DNA of 64,000 bases from Ricinus communis (Eukaryota > Streptophyta > Magnoliopsida > Malpighiales > Euphorbiaceae). Positions 40,421 through 53,200 of this stretch are shown here, in pieces (position 1 is the stretch's first letter; every line of letters begins with the position of its first letter). The position numbers were made by a program, and so were the translations under genes. The stretch covers positions 16,119,001 to 16,183,000 of the forward strand of contig NC_063263.1 in the NCBI RefSeq assembly GCF_019578655.1. The letters run 5' to 3'. Under the pieces are notes generated by a model that did not search any database, had not been told where the DNA came from, and saw nothing but the letters and a program-made list of their open reading frames with translations.

Positions 40421-40451
<31 letters not shown>
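40421..40451. repeat. (ATT)n microsatellite
   Basis: Ten ATT triplets without interruption. The tyrosine run read across it on the plus strand is an artefact of the repeat. Confidence 0.95.
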
Positions 40452-40452
<1 letters not shown>

Positions 40453-42932
40453 TTGATAGGCTTTTTTTTTTTTTACTTTATTAAAAATATAGACTATTTT
40501 TATTTTTTAATTGCTAGTTTAATAATCAAATATTTAATGTATATTTTATTAGTTAATAAAAATTAATACTTATTTGAATTTAAATTATAAATTATTATAT
40601 AAATTTATTTTTAAATTCAATTATAATTTTTTTTATTTGAATCTGAAAGATTATTGATAGATTGACAAGTTTACAAATTTTTACATTAAAAGTCTATTAA
40701 TTGTATTTAATAAAGAATAATTGAAAATAGTGATATTAATTGAAAAAAATTGAATTTTTTAATTTTATACAAATTAAAATTAATCTATCAAAATTAGACT
40801 CAAAATATATTATTTTATTACTTATTCCTCAACATTACAACTCTAATTTTTTAAAGTTTTTATGGATATTAACTATATCATTTTTAAAATTTATTTATTA
40901 CTCATAATACATTTAATTATGCATTTAACTCTATTCTAATGGAAATGATTATTTTTAGCTTAATTAAAGTCTTGAGTTCGAATCTTTAATATGCAGTTAT
41001 ATTAAAACATTTAAGAGAGTATTTTGCCATCTGTAAAAGTCATATCATCACGTTGAAATCAACTCTAAATATATATATACTAAAAAAATTCTACTTTAAT
41101 TGAATAGTATTTAATTAATTTTATGGTTAGTTCAATATCTTGAAAAAGGTTTTTAAATAAATCAAACAGGATACACTTACCACACACTCAGTCTAAAAGT
41201 GCTCAAAGTCTTAAAAAATATCATAAATTATGAGTAGGAAAATAAAGAGAGTAATTTTTTTTATAGTCATACATTTCAAATTAAATAAAATTTATTACTA
41301 TAATAATATTATAATTTAATAGAAATTTAAGTACTAAAATTTTTATTTTTATTTACATTTATTACTTAATTTTATTAGTGAAATAATAAAACTATAAATA
41401 AAATACATAAATATCTTAATATATTATACAAATAAAATAAATAAAAGAAAATAATAATACAATAATATAAAATATAGCATATACCATAAATCTTTTAAGA
41501 CTATATATACAAATATTTTTGAGACGGAACTTAAAATAATTATAGTATATTAATAATAAATTTTTTATATCTATTTATAGTTATTTAAATTAAAATAATA
41601 ATATTTTTATTATTATATAAAAATTATTTCTATACACAATATCGCTATAATAGATATCGATTCATCCATGAACCTAAGTTCTGAGTAATTAATTAATGGA
41701 AGAAGGAAGCTGTGAAATCGTTATCCAGCATTGAAGTTTCATTAATTGCAATTAGTTAATGTAGAAGAGTCCTCGAACAATAAGCAACTTTGTTATTAAT
41801 AATACACTCTCCACCTGGGATTTCTCTATTATATTACCCCCCTTTCCTCAAAATTTGATAGGTCATTTTTTTTTAATTTGTTTAAAAAAATGTAGGACAC
41901 TTTTTTAATTATTAATTTAAGATTATATGTTTTAAAAATTATTATTAATTAATATAAATATCAATATTTATAACTAATTTCAATTATTTAATTTTAAAAA
42001 TTATAAATTACTAAATAATTTGTTGAATTTCAAGAAAATTTTTAAATTTAAATTTCAAAAATTATAAAAAGTTAATAACACTATCTAAAATATTTAAATT
42101 ACCGTATATTACCTTATAAAATTTATTAAGTATATTTTAATTAAAAATAATAATATTATTTGAAAAAATCAAATTTTCTTATACAATTTAAAACCTGTCT
42201 ATTAAAATTAGACGAAATGTGTAATATGTTTATTGAAAATTGTCACAAACTAGATGAACACAAAAAGAAAAAAAAAAAGACAAAAATAACAAATTCGAAG
42301 AAGAAATATTGAGGATATACCATTATGTAACTAAGCTATAAAATTTAATTTCAAATTAGAAGAAAGATGGAATATAATATGAAGTTTAGACTTTTGCCAA
42401 TGGATAAAGTTAGGTAACTTGTTTCTTCCTATTTATTTTGGCAGGGGTTGGTAATGACTATTAGAACTTATCTTAGGAGAAGTTTTTCAAATTTCCACAA
42501 ATTGTATCATTTGGGCATTAATGATATAATTTATATTATTATAAGAATTTTGGAGAATGATACCTACAAACTTAGAATTTCTCTCTACTTAAAAAAAGAA
42601 GAAGATAACTTTATAATGGAAACTTTCAATTTACAAACCACTTATGTGTGATTGTTGTAAGTGATAATGCATACACATATAATTGTATTCTGAAAATTTA
42701 TTATTATTATTATTATGACAAAAGTTTATTATATACTCATAATTTAATAATATACGAAATAACTCCAAAGTGTATTTTTATTTTCAAAAAATGAGATATT
42801 AAGTTAGAACTTTTAATATGTAACTGTATTAGAACTTTGAGGTAGTATTTTGTTACTCCTAAAGAGTTTTACTTTTCACGCTCTAAATTACTTTAGATTA
42901 CTAGATAAAATAATAATTAGTCACAAGAGTAA

Positions 42933-43030
42933 TAAGGTTTAAATAGGTCCCTAAATTCTGAAGGCATAACCAAATAAATCTTTTTGACTTTTTTAGATCA
43001 TTTTAACCCAAAAATTATCTTTTTTTAGTT
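42933..43030. mobile_element. MITE-like end, same family as 57829-58240
   Basis: AATAAGGTTTAAATAGGTCC followed by CTAAATTCTGAAGGC and CCAAATAAATC matches, base for base in long stretches, the reverse complement of the right end at about 58180-58240. The other end of this copy is not recognisable, so it is probably truncated or decayed. Confidence 0.5.
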
Positions 43031-45912
43031 TAATTTAACTTTTTCTAAAAGACTATATTACACTTTTTATATAAAGAGAATGAATTAAATAAAAATTAAT
43101 TTTTAGCTAATCAAATAAAAATTAATTTCAAAATTAAATTTAGTGTATTGGAGAATTTCAAATTTCACTGAGCTGAAAAATAAAACACGCTTTTAAGGAA
43201 GAGTTTGGGAATGAAGAGATAAAAGCGTAGAAAGGTCATTCCGACTATCGAATAAGAAGAGCTATTGCCGCACTTTCATTTGGGGTCCCAAACGCGTTTA
43301 CTAATTAATGCTTAAGGGGTGCTTCCTTCCCATCCTTTTCTTTCATTTTTCTCTCTTTTTTATTTTTTATTTTTTTTTTATTTTTCAGGATTTGACACAT
43401 TTTCCCCTATATAATCATAAAGTTCACATGATTTTTTTTAAAATAAATATAAAATTTAATTATTAAAACATAGCAAACCGACTGACCGCCTCTATTTCTC
43501 TAGTTAATTTTGCCTTTTTATTTTAATTCATCATCGATTATTTCTTAAAGTGATGGTAATTTTATTTTATTTTATATTATTCATGTAATTCAATAAAAAT
43601 AAATTTGTGATTTGTTCTTTTTTATTGAACTTTTTTAATTTTCATTTTATAGAAATTTTAATATCTTTTATGAGATTTGTAATATTACCTTATAAAGAAT
43701 TTCTAATATTAATTTTACGGACTGAAATTTAATAGAGTTGAAATCTCAACAGTAAAGCACTTTTCTACAATATTTCTGGGATCAAATTTATTGAATAACT
43801 AAAAAGTCTAATATATAATTAAACATAAGTGATTGCATAGAATATATATGTCATCAAATTGTAAAATAAAATAATATTTTTATTGCGATTAGAATATATA
43901 TTATATTTAAATTTTCTTGATTATATTCATAATTTTTTCAAGGAACAAAGATATATATAATTTTATATGAAAATAATAAATTGAAAACAGTCAAATCATT
44001 TTGCTCTGGCTAAGTTTTTTTTTCTTGCTATGGAGGTTCTTTTTTATATTTAAAAAATGCCAATTTAATCCTTGAATTTTTCTAAATTAGCTTTTTCCTT
44101 TTCTCTTGGATGGGTTCGATCCTTTTTATTATTATTATTATTATTATTTTCTTTCTCTTTTCTTTAAGGAAAAAAAAAAAAGAGGCCAATTTAACCTCAC
44201 CTTGTGTCAGCAGAACAAATTATTATAAAAAATTAATTTCTTAAAAAGGAATTATTTAGCACAAAAGTTGTAATTTCTTTCTTTAGGCCACCATAGCTTA
44301 TGATCCCAACTCCTTTAACACAAACTATTTTATTTTCCATCTGTTAATGTAACATGCAAGCTTAGGTCACCATTTTTCATACTAAGCTAACCTAAATTAG
44401 CCTTTTCAAATTGAGTACTTACAAATACCAATTGTTATTTTTTTCGTTATTTAAAAACTTTAAACTTATTGACATGTAATCTCATATAGTTTTTAAAATT
44501 CAAAACTATCTACTAAAATAAATTATATTATATTAATTTATTTTTTTTATATTTTTCATAATTATTTATTTTAGTATTATTCAATGAAATAGTTTTCTTT
44601 AAATATTTATTGCTAAAGACACGAGGATGTTTAAGACAATAATATTTTCGTTAACAAAACAGAAGCTTATTACTAAATTATACTAAGAGAGAATAAATAA
44701 TAACTCATGCACAAACATATATAGTATAGGTGCAAGTTTATTTTAATTTTTCTTTTTTTAAAAGGAAGTACCTTTTTGACATATTAATTAATAGAATATT
44801 CCTTGAAGTTCTAATTAGTTGACAGAATTAAAACTTAAAGATTGATTCATAGTCCCTCCATAGTCTTTACTTTTTCTTTTTAATCCATTCCAGATTACAG
44901 TATATTTTTTCAATTGTTGATTTGTCATTAACATAGATATTATTATAGGCAGTTATTTTATATTTTACATTTTATATTTTTTTAAATAATAGTTTTTATA
45001 GAAAAACTCAATAAGCATATTTTTAGAGAAATACTGATAAATATTTATTGATATAAAGTAAATAGATTAATTTATTAAAAGTGAATAATTCTTTTGTGGA
45101 ATGCAAGGAATAATATTAAAAAAAAAAACAATTTAATTGAACTCAACTTACAATTACTTCCGCATTGATTTTTTTTTTTTTTAAATTGAGAAAGAATTGG
45201 AAATTGTTATTGCGAATAATGATGATCACCAACCAATTTGTAAGTCAAATCAAACTAGTATTTGATTTGAGACGTCCATACAGTTCTGTTATTAAAGAGG
45301 GGGAAAAAAGAAAGATGCCCAAACAGTAAATGTCTCCAAAAGTAGGTTGACAGGGGAATATTAATTATAAAGCTTTTTCAAATAATACTTATGTTAGACA
45401 TATTCCCCTCTTTCTTATAAGTAAAAAACAAAACAAAAAGAAAATAAGTAACTTAGGTAAATCTTTTCACATAATAGAAAATATAATGATATGCATGATT
45501 TATATATTCACACAAAACTTAGAAATATGGCTTCATTTGGCAAACTGTCCGTTAATGACTGTTGACATCAAATTACAAATATGATATGCTCCAATGGTTG
45601 TGATGTGATCTAAAAATCTAAGAAAGATTATGAAATTGGATAACTCAAAAGACCAAGTCAGTGAGGATCTGTTCTGTGTCTTTAGGGAGCATTTGGATTT
45701 GAGGAGCTGTGATTGTGGTGGCAGGGCATATTTGGTCTGCTAAGAACATAGCTATTCTACAACTGCCAAGTGGCTCTGGTCATCAACTTTCAATAACTTG
45801 CATGGTATATGCATATTATTCTGACTCTATTCTTTAACCATCTCCAAATGGAACGTTAAGGAGAAGTAGATTTTACTGGCAAACATTCACTTTAACTTCA
45901 CAGACAAAAAGG

Positions 45913-45955
45913 TGCACCATATCGTGTAATGCACCATATCGTGTAATGCACCATA
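45913..45955. repeat. 17-base tandem repeat, 2.5 copies
   Basis: TGCACCATATCGTGTAA is repeated exactly at 45913-45929 and 45930-45946, followed by nine bases of a third copy. Confidence 0.95.
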
Positions 45956-46149
45956 GTTTCTTTAAATTTTTCATTCTTTTTTCTTTTATGGCATGGAAAC
46001 CTAGAAGAACCCTGTCAAAAACAGGGTCTTTTAATTACTGAGGTAAGACAAATAATGCTGTAAAAAGAGTCACATGTAAGGTCTGTGTGAAAAGATATAT
46101 AATGAATATCAACTAAAGCTGCATTTTCAACATGCATCTTTGCAAGCCA

Positions 46150-46600
46150 GAATGAAATGAAAGCGGCCCTACTATTAATTTCATTTCAATTTTTCTGGGT
46201 CAAAAAGAAAAAAAAGAAAATAAATGTCCATTATAAAAGAAATTACTATAGTTAGCATATTTGTTTGGACACGTAATGGAGGGACAATGAATGGCATGTG
46301 CTAATGTAATAAAGGAAAGAGAGGATGCTAACATGGATATTACCTCAGCTGGGACCAAAATTAATGATTGCAGAAAGCAAGTGAGCCGTTCAAGCAAATC
46401 GCCTGTCAAAGCAATATGTCCAAATTTACCAATTTGGGTTTTAGGCAGTGTGTTCACAAAGATGTACTGCGAGTTTCCTATTCAGAATCTACATATAAAC
46501 CGTTTCTATCAGGGATCTGAAGCTTCTCCTGTAAATGTATATTCTCCACCCTATGTTGAGTGTTCAAGGAAAGAGGGACTGTGTAACAAGTGCTAGCTAA
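46150..46600. other. Less AT-rich patch beyond MON1, unassigned
   Basis: Open frames of 101 residues (46291-46596, plus) and 85 residues (46200-46457, minus) overlap here. Neither resembles a protein I know. Composition is closer to exons than to spacer. It may be distal 3' sequence of MON1, a gene fragment, or a noncoding transcript. Confidence 0.3.
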
Positions 46601-47242
46601 ATTTTTAACATGGACAAATCAGCAAATAGGAGAAATATCCTCCAAGACATCATTGCCATGTCTGCATAAACCTGCTCATCTCCGCTAGTGCAGATATGAT
46701 AGTATGTGAGCATTTCCGATCTTGCTTCCAGGAAGGCCCAAGATATTACTATAAAGCTCAATAAGAATAGGTTTTAAGTTACAAACCGGCCAATATCAGT
46801 CTATAAGGTACAACAGTATCACAGAAGATGTAAACTTCCCATTCGTGTAATTAACTTTTGACCAACAATTACTAAATGCTAAGAACAGACAATAGTACTA
46901 TGTGAAATAATACATTACAGAATAATAGAATCCAATGGTTAGTTTCTATGCTCTAATACATAGATCCCGGTATCTACCATAATCAGAAGCTCGCTTATAT
47001 GTGGGAAAGAAAAAGAACTAGTACATAGAAATTGTTGTTTTAATTAAATGGCTGATCTTACAATTTTGAGGCAACAACAAGAACACGCAAGTATAGCAAA
47101 CCTTTCGGAAGGAAAACAGACCAAGTTGGTGCTAAACTGTTAGCATGTGCAAATTCACAGTGAGTAGGGAGGAAACTTGTGAGACTTCTATAAAATAAAC
47201 GAAACTAGTATACATGCAGTGTTGCAAAAATATTTTGGGATA

Positions 47243-50200
47243 TCACCATGAAAAAGGGCTTGCTCCCAACAAAAATATCTCATTTTCAACATCTTTCACC
47301 CATTGACAAACCCTGTTGCAAGTCTTTATTGCCATAGCCTGCATATTCAATTTAAACAAAAACTTCAGCATTCCATCTAGATTATTTTACTCGGTGTGTG
47401 ATTCATTGTCCAAGGACAAAGTAACCCAGATATTTAAGGATGTATATAAATAAAAAAACTTAATCTAACCAAATGTAAAGGCAGTGCATACAGTATAGAG
47501 GATTTTAAATTTGTGCCCTATCCGTTACAATCTTTACTACATGCAGTTTTTCCTTCAGAATAGATTGTTATTGTAGAACGGAATTATCTAAGCTTATCTT
47601 ACAAGTTAGTAGTGGGTTGTGATTTACATTAGGTAAATAAGGCTAGCCTTACTACCTGGATGCATAGGCCTAAAGTTTAGATATCAGTTGAGTATGTCCA
47701 GACTTTAAGAAAGTTGAAGAATAAGTGTCAGATATATGCATCAGTGAATGCCAAACCTTGTCTGCTAGGGGATCAAATGCTGCATATAGTTCAAAATCTG
47801 GGGTGACCCAACAGAGTAGAACTGTAACAAAGAAAGACACAGAAAAGAACAAAAAAGAAAAAAAAAATGAGAATCCACCTTGACAGCTTCTGAATTGAGC
47901 ATAAAAACAGAACATTTTTATATGCAACTGAAACAAATATCAAGTAGCACAACTAAACCAAACAATTTCAGATACCACAAAGGTCTATTGAAAAATATAT
48001 TCCCTCTGTCCCATAAGGATAGCTCATTTTCCTTTTTCATTTATAGTCCACATTACTTTTTGAAAGGATAGTTAATTTAGTAGTTTCCTAATATGATGTA
48101 CTTAATGTGCACCTTTATCAACAAACATACCATTAATTTAGTAACATGAACCATCTATTGTTAACGGAGTAATGAGTCATCTAATTTAAATGTAAGGATG
48201 TATTAGTAAGAGACTGAGCAAAATTTATTGCTTTAACTATATTAACTGTAATTTATATATATGTGAAATGAAAGTAGGCATACCTTTGTGGGAGGGGAGA
48301 GTATTAATTATGAATACAGAATAATTTGCGAAAATAACATTGTCATGGCTCAAAAATTGTCAAAAACTTTGGCGAAATGCATTTTTAAGCCCTTGACTTT
48401 TCTAGTTCTATTTTATTGAGCCCTTTATTTTATTTTTTTTCATTGATTGAGCCCTTGTAATATTACTTTTGCTTTGATTAAGGACCCAATAGTCCTTAAT
48501 GATAGCAAAAATAAAATAAAGGGCTCAATATAACAACAAAAAATCTCATGATATATGCGTAAGTTCTTAATCCAAATAAAAATAAAAGTACAACTCAATA
48601 GAACAAAATAAAAAGTCATGAGCTTAATAAAATAAAACTGAAAAGTTAAGGGGCTTAATAATAGGTTTTTAACCAGAAACTTTCTAATTAAGCACAGAAG
48701 TTATTGCTACTACCAACATCTAGTAACAAATATGCAAAGGTAAAATTTCATGGTAAAGTACAATGATGCTACTGAGACATTCTCCAACTAAGGTAAAAGC
48801 AAATAAGAGCAATTTTTAGTAGAATATCAATTAAAGACACTATTGGACAATTCAAACTTATTTATGCAGAAGCCTTTTCCAGACAAAAAACAAAAGAAGC
48901 AGAAAAAAGGAAATTGTCTTGCATGGCCATTGTTCTGTCCAAATTAGTTATATTCCTTTCTTTTCAGTTCTATTCTTTTTTTCCCTCAAGCATATCAATC
49001 AGAAATGTGAATGGCAGCAAGCAAAACACTTGAAAAGCCTATGTTTATCCTGAGAAAGATGTAACATGAGCAAATGAGCTAAAACAAAGAATAATAAAAG
49101 AGGATTTTAATAAAATAAAAACAGTTTACCATAATTCTCATCTCTTCTAAACTGAGTCTTGTGTGGACCATTCGCCTTATCATGCATGGAAGTATAAAGC
49201 TTTTGGTAAGCTCTATACAATCTGCAAACAGGAATAGTTCCTCAATTTATAGAATTAAATTCCAGAACCATCTATACCATGAAGAAATGTCAAAAGGAAA
49301 AATCTGATGAAGGCCAAAGGATTCAGCAGCATTACCTTTTCTGCTGTTGCGGACTGTTAATCGGTGATGAAAACTCGGAAGATACATATTGATCCAGATA
49401 TATACTGCGGTACATAAAATGCCAAAGCCCAGCAGGACCACCAATGCCAACATATGATTCCCTGAATCTCTCAGGAGAATCAGTTGGTAATTTATATTGT
49501 CCTAAATGGGGAGAAGCAGTCCCAGAACGAGGCAATGGATCACCAGGCAGATCCTCAACACGCATCCCACCATCTAACATTGATCTCTGAACTTCACTAA
49601 GAACATTGGACTTCAGAAGAACCGTTTCAATACGAATCCTGTAAAATTTGTCAAATATTTTGTTTACTCCACAATAAGCTAACAATCAATATCAGAATAA
49701 GTATCTAGAAGCAATATTGCATTCTATTTCTATCATGCCGTACTGTCATGTTAGACATTATCCACATCATGCTAAATATAAAATATTTGAGGCAATTTAG
49801 CCATTATATATAGATCACATTTAAATTCAAAAGATATCAAATAGTCATACAGATTTCCCTTCAAATCTTTCCATCTTGGGAGAAAACAAAATGTGGGACT
49901 GCAGTTTCTTGCTTTTATCCCTCAGTTAGTCCAAATTAAAGAAAATATTGAGTCTCTCTTCGATTATTTTCTATACTTCTCTCAGTACAAATTGGTTATT
50001 GAGTTAACCTGCAACTGGATTTACCTGCAATCCTTGAGATGATAAAATGCATCTGAACTAGTAGTAAGCAGCATCAAGTATGTGTCGACCTGCCACACAA
50101 GAGTGCAAGTGATATGTCATTCCCAAAGGCACTCTGATAATAAAGAATACAATTCAAACCACTTAACATAGAAGAAAAAAAGAATATGATTAAGGGTCAA

Positions 50201-53200
50201 TAATTTCTCCTAGAACCATAACAGAAGCATTGAGAGTATGGAGTTGGCTGGATATATATAAAATAAACGCTGTGAAATTAAATTTGACTCACATCAAGAT
50301 AATGGACATAAGCATACAAAAATGCCATGGGATTGTATCTTGGCAGGCAAATTGGTGAGAAAGACTCAGATGTTCTGCATAAAGGCCCAAAAAATGTAAG
50401 ATTACACTCTGAAAAGAGTTCAGATATCACAATCATGCATCAATTATGAAGTCACAATAGAAAGGAAGGAGAAGAATTTTGAAAAAATGGAGGAAGAGAG
50501 TGTCAAATCACAAATTTCAAAAGCAGAAAGAAACAATGTTAAGAAAAGTTGGGCTTAACTGCGCAGAAAGAAAAGAACAGAATATTGGTCTTATTCCAAC
50601 TATTTTAATTATAAGCTGATTAAGTCAAAGAAAAGAAAGAGCTTTGAAGATACTGGGATTTTGCTAATAAGATTTCATTACCAGTGTAATTTACATCTCT
50701 AAACCATTCTCATTATGTATTATTACATACTTATCATGTCCATATCTGGTCACTAACAGAAGAAACAACTCCTATTACCTAAATGATTCTGATGACATGA
50801 TAAAGTTGGAAAGCAGCAACATGTCATCAGGATGAAGAGAAGCTTTTTGAGCACCAACTAGACTGACAACCTGAAATTGGGTTTAATGTTATAAAAACTC
50901 TGGCTAATATAAGCAGGAAAAACAAACGCTAAAGAAGGTACTGCCAATAATATAAAGATGGACAGAGGGATCAAAAGGGGGAACAGTGTGTATTTACCTT
51001 GTGTTTGCACATTAATATTGCAAAGAGGACACCTGAATCAGCAACATCTTGCAATATAGCTCCTGCAGCTTGCCTTGTTGCATAAGCTAGTGGAAGACAG
51101 GTGTATGCATGAAGAAATGTGGCTGAATTCCTAACAAATGGAAGAAGCAAATTCCCTCAGCATCATCTTATTTAGTTTAGAGGCAGAAACACATGGAAGT
51201 TCCACTATGCAACTTGCTCATAACTAGAGAAAAGTCCACAGTAGAAATGAAACATGTAATAATGCATCCTAGGCATTTCAACTTGCTTATGTGAAAGGGA
51301 AAAATTATAAAACCTCATAAATACTAGCAAAACATATCTCACAAAGGAGGGAGAAAACAGAACATCTCTTATAGTTCAAGTATCAATAAACACTTCAAGC
51401 ATATAATAGATGGGATAATTCAACTGAGGCTGCATAACTGTAGTTGTCCCAACACGTATGCCACGTAAACATAATAAACACAACTATAACTTTTACATAT
51501 GGCAATTTTTTACTGTAGTTACATCATATCACTAACAAGAGAAGTTATGCAGATATTACTATCTTGTTTCTAAGTTATCTCTGGTTTCTATATCTTCCAG
51601 ATTTCTACATTAATCATATACTTTCTACTGCAACACAGGGATTTTCTTGTCCTTATTTAGTTTGATGCACAATAATTTCTAGAGATATGTGTGCTGCAAA
51701 TTCCATGACCACGAAGGGTTATATTCTTTGCTTCAAAAGTTCATTAAAATTAATAAAGCTAGAAAAAGGGGGTAAAGAAAGAGCTGAACAGTCGAAACGA
51801 GGGGCAATTTTTTTTAATTGATTACACTCCAGAAGAAGTAGGCATTTGAAATGAGGGCAGAGAAACAAACCAACTAAATGAATGTATGAGAGATGAAAAT
51901 ACAACATCCGTTCCTCCAAGCAAGGGTGTCATATCAAACTTCGGATTCTTCTCGAAACATCTATTCACTGACTTTGTTAAAATGAGTATCATCTGCATCC
52001 ATGTCAAATTAAGTTTCACAAGGAAAAGTGCAACTGTATGAAAATTACCAAAAGATAATTACTATAGTAAGTGCAAATAGTGAGAGAGGGAATCAATGGC
52101 TACCTGACCATAGATAAGCTCCAGTTGCCCCCTTAGTGATTCATATGGTTCTTCTGTACAGCTGATGCAAACTAAGTAAATTGGTCCTTTCACAAGAAAG
52201 ACTACCTAAACAAAACAAAAAATTTCACATGATTTGGCACCTCTATGTACGCTAAATCTCTTTCATGCATCCACTAAGAATATCTGATTTTCCAATAAAA
52301 GCATGAGTAGTATAATAGGTCTGATGAGGCAGATGTTCATCATTTTTTCACTGACTGGAGAACTTGGACAAGATAGTTTAATGAAACACAAGCACAACTA
52401 CTAACTAGTAGGAGGCTTTGAGAGTGATATGTTTATGTTTAGCTCTTTCTTATTATTTTTCTCTTTTTTTCTTTAAATGGTAATTCCAAAGTTAGATTAC
52501 CAAGAAGATAAAATACTGTACACAAACCTGGTGCTTTCCTGCCCTAACCAATCTGACACGATCCCCCCTGAAAAACAGATGATGAACAAATTATGGCAAG
52601 TTCTTGATAGGACTAAAAGTAGAAAGTCTCCAACTAATGGGTATTGAAATGACAAGAAATCTTAATTTCATGTACCCATTCTCCACAAAGGAAATGATGG
52701 CTTGCAATGTTGCTGAAAACCCTGCTAGCTTGTGCTCATCACCATATCTGGAAATTGATAAGAGAAATTGAACAGGACAAATAAAACACTGAGCAAAAGA
52801 TATTAAATTCAACTCTATTCTGTTTTCAGGTGGATAACAACTGTGTACTTGCTTTTATGTAATCTAGAAACGAACCTGGAATATATTGGTTTCCCGGAAT
52901 TACTCAATATAAAAAAATGCTTCTTCCTTTTCCTCCATGAAATGGAAGCATCATCCTGCACTTCATTCATTAATGAAACAAGACATAATGTTGCAGGAGT
53001 CCAGTGAGATTGTACTTTTTGACATAAATGGCAGCCACTGAAATGAATAAATGATAGAAATATGTGCATGAACTTTCAAAAGATACATGTCCATTAAATG
53101 AAGTGTATCAGAATCATGATAGCCAATAAATGATCACTGACACATGGTGTGTGACTTATAAATGATTATACCAAATCCCCATTTATGATTTATCTGCTAT

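Larger units (their letters stand above)
34090..46150. other. Gene-poor AT-rich spacer, about 12 kb
   Basis: I see no supported gene. It holds AT, ATA and ATT microsatellites, short degenerate repeats shared between 40974-41040 and 42792-42860, a MITE-like end at 42933-43030, and a 17-base tandem repeat at 45913. Less AT-rich patches at 36670-36910 and 39960-40340 show no coding pattern. Confidence 0.55.

Noticed and set aside
40279..40566. Plus-strand frame with a long Tyr run
   Set aside because: Generated by the (ATT)n microsatellite and AT-rich sequence.
40974..40995. tRNA T-arm-like GAGTTCGAATC
   Set aside because: No acceptor stem, D-arm or anticodon arm can be drawn around it; it belongs to a dispersed repeat.
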